DNA from: Streptomyces sp. CB02058
Lineage (GTDB): Bacteria > Actinomycetota > Actinomycetes > Streptomycetales > Streptomycetaceae
Direction of reading: 5' to 3'
DNA: 64,000 nucleotides
NCBI RefSeq assembly: GCF_001905505.1
Contig: NZ_LIPG01000003.1
Span: forward strand, 1 to 64,000
Shown: one piece after another, positions 61,245 to 64,000 of the stretch
Position numbering within the stretch: the first letter of the stretch is position 1
Layout of the letters: each line of letters begins with the position of its first letter
Position numbers and translations under genes: made by a program
Notes under the pieces: model-generated
What the model was told of the DNA's origin: nothing
What the model saw: only the letters and a program-made list of their open reading frames with translations
The model's database searches: none

Positions 61245-63092
61245 GTGCCGACATATCCTGCGAGCCATCACCCGGCGGAGCGTCATACGCCGCTCGAGAC
61301 GCCAGAACTCAACCGGACCGTCTGGGACCGGGTCGCGGCCGGACTCCTCGCGAAGATGCTCGGTGAGTTCGCCTACGAGGAAGTCGTCGAACCGGTGCCC
61401 CGGACGGACGGCGGCGCGGGGCGAACCGGCACCTACACCCTGCCGCTCGACGACGGCGCAATCCTGAGCTTCCACGCCCGGCGAGGCGTCTACGGCAGCT
61501 GGCGCGTCGACCCCGGGTCGATCACCGAGACGGCGACGGCCGGCCCGGACGACGGCACCCCCTTCCGCGATCCGCTGCGTTTCCTCGCCCGGGGCCGCCG
61601 GCTCCTCGGTCTCGACGGCGCCACCCTCGGCCACCTCATCCGTGAGCTCACCGCCACGCTCACGGCCGACGCCCGGCTGGACCACCACGCGCTCCGCGCG
61701 CCGCAGCTCGCCGAACTCCCGTACGCGGAGCTCGAAGGCCACCAGACCGGGCATCCCTGGCTGGTTGCGAACAAGGGCCGTCTCGGGTTCTCCGCCACCG
61801 ACGCCGCCCGCTTCACCCCCGAGGCGCGCACCCCCACCGCACTGCCCTGGATCGCCGTCAGCACACGCATAGCCGGCTACCGGGGCGTGAGCCGGCTCGC
61901 CGCCCCCGAGGACCTGTACGACCGGGAGCTGGACCCGCACGTCCGGGAGTCCTTCGACGCGGTCCTGCGCGACCGGGGCCTGGCCCCCGAGGACTACCTC
62001 TTCCTCCCCGTGCACCCCTGGCAGTGGGACGAGTGGATCGTTCCCCTCTTCGCCCCCGCCATCGCCGACGGGGACATCGTGCCCCTGCACACCGACGACG
62101 ACCTCCGGCTGCCCCAGCAGTCCATCCGTACGTTCACGAACGTCGACCGGCCCGACCGGCACACGGTCAAGCTGCCGCTGTCGATCCTCAACACCCTCGT
62201 CTGGCGCGGCCTGCCGACCGAACGCACCCTCGCGGCCCCGGCCGTCACCGCCTGGGTCCAGGGCCTGTGCGACGGCGACCCGTTCCTCCGCGACACGTGC
62301 GGCGTCATCCTGCTGGGAGAGGTCGCCTCGGTGACCGTCGAGCACCCGCTCTACGACCACCTCCCCGAGACGCCGTACCAGTTCAAGGAGATCCTCGGAG
62401 CGATCTGGCGGGAGCCCCTCCAGCCACGGCTCGCCCCCGGGGAACGCGCCCGTACGCTCGCCGCGCTGCTGCACACCGACCCCGACGGCCGCTCGTTCAC
62501 CGCCGAACTCGTCGCCCGCTCCGGACTGACCCCGGCCGTCTGGCTGGCCCGTCTCTTCGCCGCCCTGCTGCCGCCGCTCCTGCACTTCCTCTACCGCTAC
62601 GGCACCGTGTTCTCCCCGCACGGAGAGAACGCCATCGTGGTCTTCGACGAGAACGACGTGCCCGTGCGCCTCGCGATCAAGGACTTCGTCGACGACGTGA
62701 ACGTCAGCGGCCGGCCGGTGCCCGAGCACGACACGATGCCGGAGGACGTGCGGGCCATCCTGCTCACGGAGGACCCCGCCTTCCTCACCCAGTTCATCCA
62801 CTCCGGGCTCTTCGTGGGCGTCTTCCGCTATCTGTCCCCGCTCTGCGAGGAGCAACTAGGCGTCCCGGAGGGTGAATTCTGGTCACTCGTCCGTGCCGAG
62901 ATCCTGCGCCATCACGCCCGCTTCCCCGAGCTCAAGGAACGGTTCGAGATCTTCGACATGCTGACGCCGACGATCGAGCGCCTCTGCCTGAACCGCAACC
63001 GTCTGCATCTGGACGGCTACCGCGACCGGCCGGAGCGCCCGCACGCCGCCGTGCACGGCAGGGTTCCCAATCCGCTCCACCCTTCCGTGTGA
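61245..63092 (+). CDS. IucA/IucC-family NIS siderophore synthetase 2
   Basis: This 615-residue synthetase resembles the IucC/RhbF/AlcC/DesD branch that performs the second condensation. Catalytic motifs include GHQTGHPW, PVHPWQWDEWIVPLF, QQSIRTFTNVDRPDRHTVKL and ILNTLVWRGLPTE. In the FhuF-like C-terminal half SPHGENAIVVFDE and IKDFVDDVNVSG are clear. CGGAGGAG before GTG 61245 supports the start. It is the last gene of the operon, 60 bases after the acyltransferase. Together the two synthetases could build a symmetric or mixed citrate amide. Confidence 0.88.
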   Translation: MPTYPASHHPAERHTPLETPELNRTVWDRVAAGLLAKMLGEFAYEEVVEPVPRTDGGAGRTGTYTLPLDDGAILSFHARRGVYGSWRVDPGSITETATAGPDDGTPFRDPLRFLARGRRLLGLDGATLGHLIRELTATLTADARLDHHALRAPQLAELPYAELEGHQTGHPWLVANKGRLGFSATDAARFTPEARTPTALPWIAVSTRIAGYRGVSRLAAPEDLYDRELDPHVRESFDAVLRDRGLAPEDYLFLPVHPWQWDEWIVPLFAPAIADGDIVPLHTDDDLRLPQQSIRTFTNVDRPDRHTVKLPLSILNTLVWRGLPTERTLAAPAVTAWVQGLCDGDPFLRDTCGVILLGEVASVTVEHPLYDHLPETPYQFKEILGAIWREPLQPRLAPGERARTLAALLHTDPDGRSFTAELVARSGLTPAVWLARLFAALLPPLLHFLYRYGTVFSPHGENAIVVFDENDVPVRLAIKDFVDDVNVSGRPVPEHDTMPEDVRAILLTEDPAFLTQFIHSGLFVGVFRYLSPLCEEQLGVPEGEFWSLVRAEILRHHARFPELKERFEIFDMLTPTIERLCLNRNRLHLDGYRDRPERPHAAVHGRVPNPLHPSV

Positions 63093-63110
63093 GTCCGGGA
63101 GGGAACACTG

Positions 63111-63133
63111 ATGTCAGTGGTGCGCCGTAGGGT
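63111..63133 (+). promoter_or_regulatory. DNA-damage (RecA-NDp/PafBC-type) promoter of dinG
   Basis: ATGTCAGTG (63111-63119), eight bases and TAGGGT (63128-63133) match TTGTCRGTG-N8-TANNNT with a single mismatch at the first position. The start codon follows nine bases later, so the transcript has little or no leader. Confidence 0.65.
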
Positions 63134-63142
63134 GGACGGGCT

Positions 63143-64000
63143 ATGACGAAGCCATCTCTCCCCGACCTCCTCCACGCCGCCGTCACCGCTGTCGGCGGTA
63201 CGGAGCGGCCCGGCCAGGTGTCCATGGCCGAGGCCGTCGCCGAGGCCGTCGACGACAACGCCCACCTGCTCGTCCAGGCCGGCACCGGCACCGGGAAGTC
63301 CCTCGGCTACCTGGTGCCGGCGCTGGCCCACGGCGAGCGGGTCGTGGTGGCCACGGCCACGCTCGCCCTCCAGCGCCAGCTGGTGGAGCGGGACCTTCCG
63401 CGCACGGTCGACGCGCTGCACCCGCTGCTGCGCCGCCGTCCCCAGTTCGCGATGCTCAAGGGCCGGTCGAACTACCTCTGCCTGCACCGGCTCCACGAGG
63501 GGGTCCCGCAGGACGAGGAGGAGGGGCTCTTCGACCAGTTCGAGGCGGCGGCGCCGTCCAGCAAGCTGGGCCAGGACCTGCTGCGCCTGCGCGACTGGTC
63601 GGACGACACGGAGACGGGCGACCGGGACGACCTGACGCCCGGTGTCTCGGACCGGGCGTGGGCGCAGGTCTCCGTCTCCTCCCGCGAGTGCCTGGGCGCG
63701 TCGAAGTGCGCGTACGGCGCCGAGTGCTTCGCGGAGACGGCACGCGAGCGGGCCAAGCTCGCCGATGTCGTCGTCACCAACCACGCCCTGCTCGCGATCG
63801 ACGCGATCGAGGGCGCCCCGGTGCTCCCCAAGCACGAGGTGCTCATCGTCGACGAGGCGCACGAGCTGGTCTCGCGGGTCACCGGTGTGGCCACCGGGGA
63901 GCTCACACCCGGCCAGGTGAACCGCGCGGTGCGCCGTGCGGCCAAGCTGGTCAACGAGAAGGCGGCCGACGCCCTGCTGACCGCTTCGGAGGGGTTCGAA
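63143..64000 (+). CDS. dinG: DinG-family ATP-dependent DNA helicase (cut by window end)
   Basis: The first 286 codons of a superfamily-2 helicase of the XPD/DinG type are present; the 3' end lies beyond the window. Visible are Walker A QAGTGTGKS (about residues 45-53), ATATLALQRQL, the four cysteines of the 4Fe-4S domain (NYLCLHR, then SRECLGASKCAYGAECF) and the DEAH box VDEAHE. DinG unwinds D-loops and R-loops 5' to 3'. It follows the siderophore operon but has its own damage-type promoter. The ATG at 63143 is the first start in frame. Confidence 0.9.
   Translation, partial: MTKPSLPDLLHAAVTAVGGTERPGQVSMAEAVAEAVDDNAHLLVQAGTGTGKSLGYLVPALAHGERVVVATATLALQRQLVERDLPRTVDALHPLLRRRPQFAMLKGRSNYLCLHRLHEGVPQDEEEGLFDQFEAAAPSSKLGQDLLRLRDWSDDTETGDRDDLTPGVSDRAWAQVSVSSRECLGASKCAYGAECFAETARERAKLADVVVTNHALLAIDAIEGAPVLPKHEVLIVDEAHELVSRVTGVATGELTPGQVNRAVRRAAKLVNEKAADALLTASEGFE

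Noticed and set aside
59187-62855. A 1222-codon minus-strand frame opposite the siderophore genes.
   Set aside because: It runs through four plus-strand genes and two intergenic gaps, with no ribosome site or recognisable domain.

Overview
This window looks like a conserved core segment of a Streptomyces chromosome. The DNA is very GC-rich with strong GC bias at third codon positions, GTG starts are common, and many genes start without a leader directly behind a TANNNT box. The gene order also fits the genus: osaA-osaB-ftsK-rodZ-like-rimO-pgsA-cinA-clgR-dps, then nei-lhr, recA-recX, gluABCD with gluRK, miaB-miaA-dapF-rshA-hflX and dinG. From memory this matches the S. coelicolor interval around SCO5747-SCO5802. 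I see no insertion sequence, prophage, CRISPR array or rRNA.

Layout. (1) 1-13.5 kb: tRNA-Thr(GGT), a SpoIIE-type phosphatase fused to an RsbW-like kinase domain, the giant soluble HAMP-array hybrid kinase OsaA, its response regulator OsaB, and the DNA translocase FtsK. (2) 13.7-19.6 kb: a RodZ-like membrane HTH protein, the overlapping rimO-pgsA-cinA set, clgR, a Dps ferritin, a CsbD stress protein and a small membrane protein. (3) 19.7-32.4 kb: the repair pair nei-lhr, an AraC regulator with the AzlCD branched-chain amino acid exporter, a toroid-fold protein, DUF3046, an AI-2E family membrane protein, and recA-recX. (4) 32.5-44.6 kb: a hypothetical protein; a rhodanese and a cysteine dioxygenase behind a Cys-rich leader peptide; a flavin monooxygenase; the glutamate importer gluABCD with the divergent GluR-GluK two-component system; an orphan TAXI binding protein; and a YceI protein with an extra N-terminal domain. 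(5) 44.8-56.7 kb: miaB, a LigB-like protein, a small antitoxin-like protein, miaA, dapF, the RelA/SpoT homologue rshA, an M1 peptidase, the GTPase hflX and a secreted trypsin-like lipoprotein. (6) 57-63.1 kb: a four-gene NRPS-independent siderophore operon. The window ends inside dinG.

Three themes link the genes. First, recA, lhr and dinG each have a match to the mycobacterial RecA-independent damage promoter TTGTCRGTG-N8-TANNNT, the type recognised by PafBC; recA also carries a LexA-type box and a good vegetative promoter. Together they look like a local DNA-damage regulon. Second, the siderophore operon resembles rhizobactin 1021/schizokinen loci in having a diaminobutyrate aminotransferase, two IucA/IucC synthetases and an IucB/RhbD-like acyltransferase. 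It lacks the decarboxylase and N-monooxygenase expected for that pathway, and I find no iron box, so its product is open. Third, at least eight genes have the leaderless layout, which settles several start codons.

All calls come from reading the sequence and from remembered family features. No database search was run.
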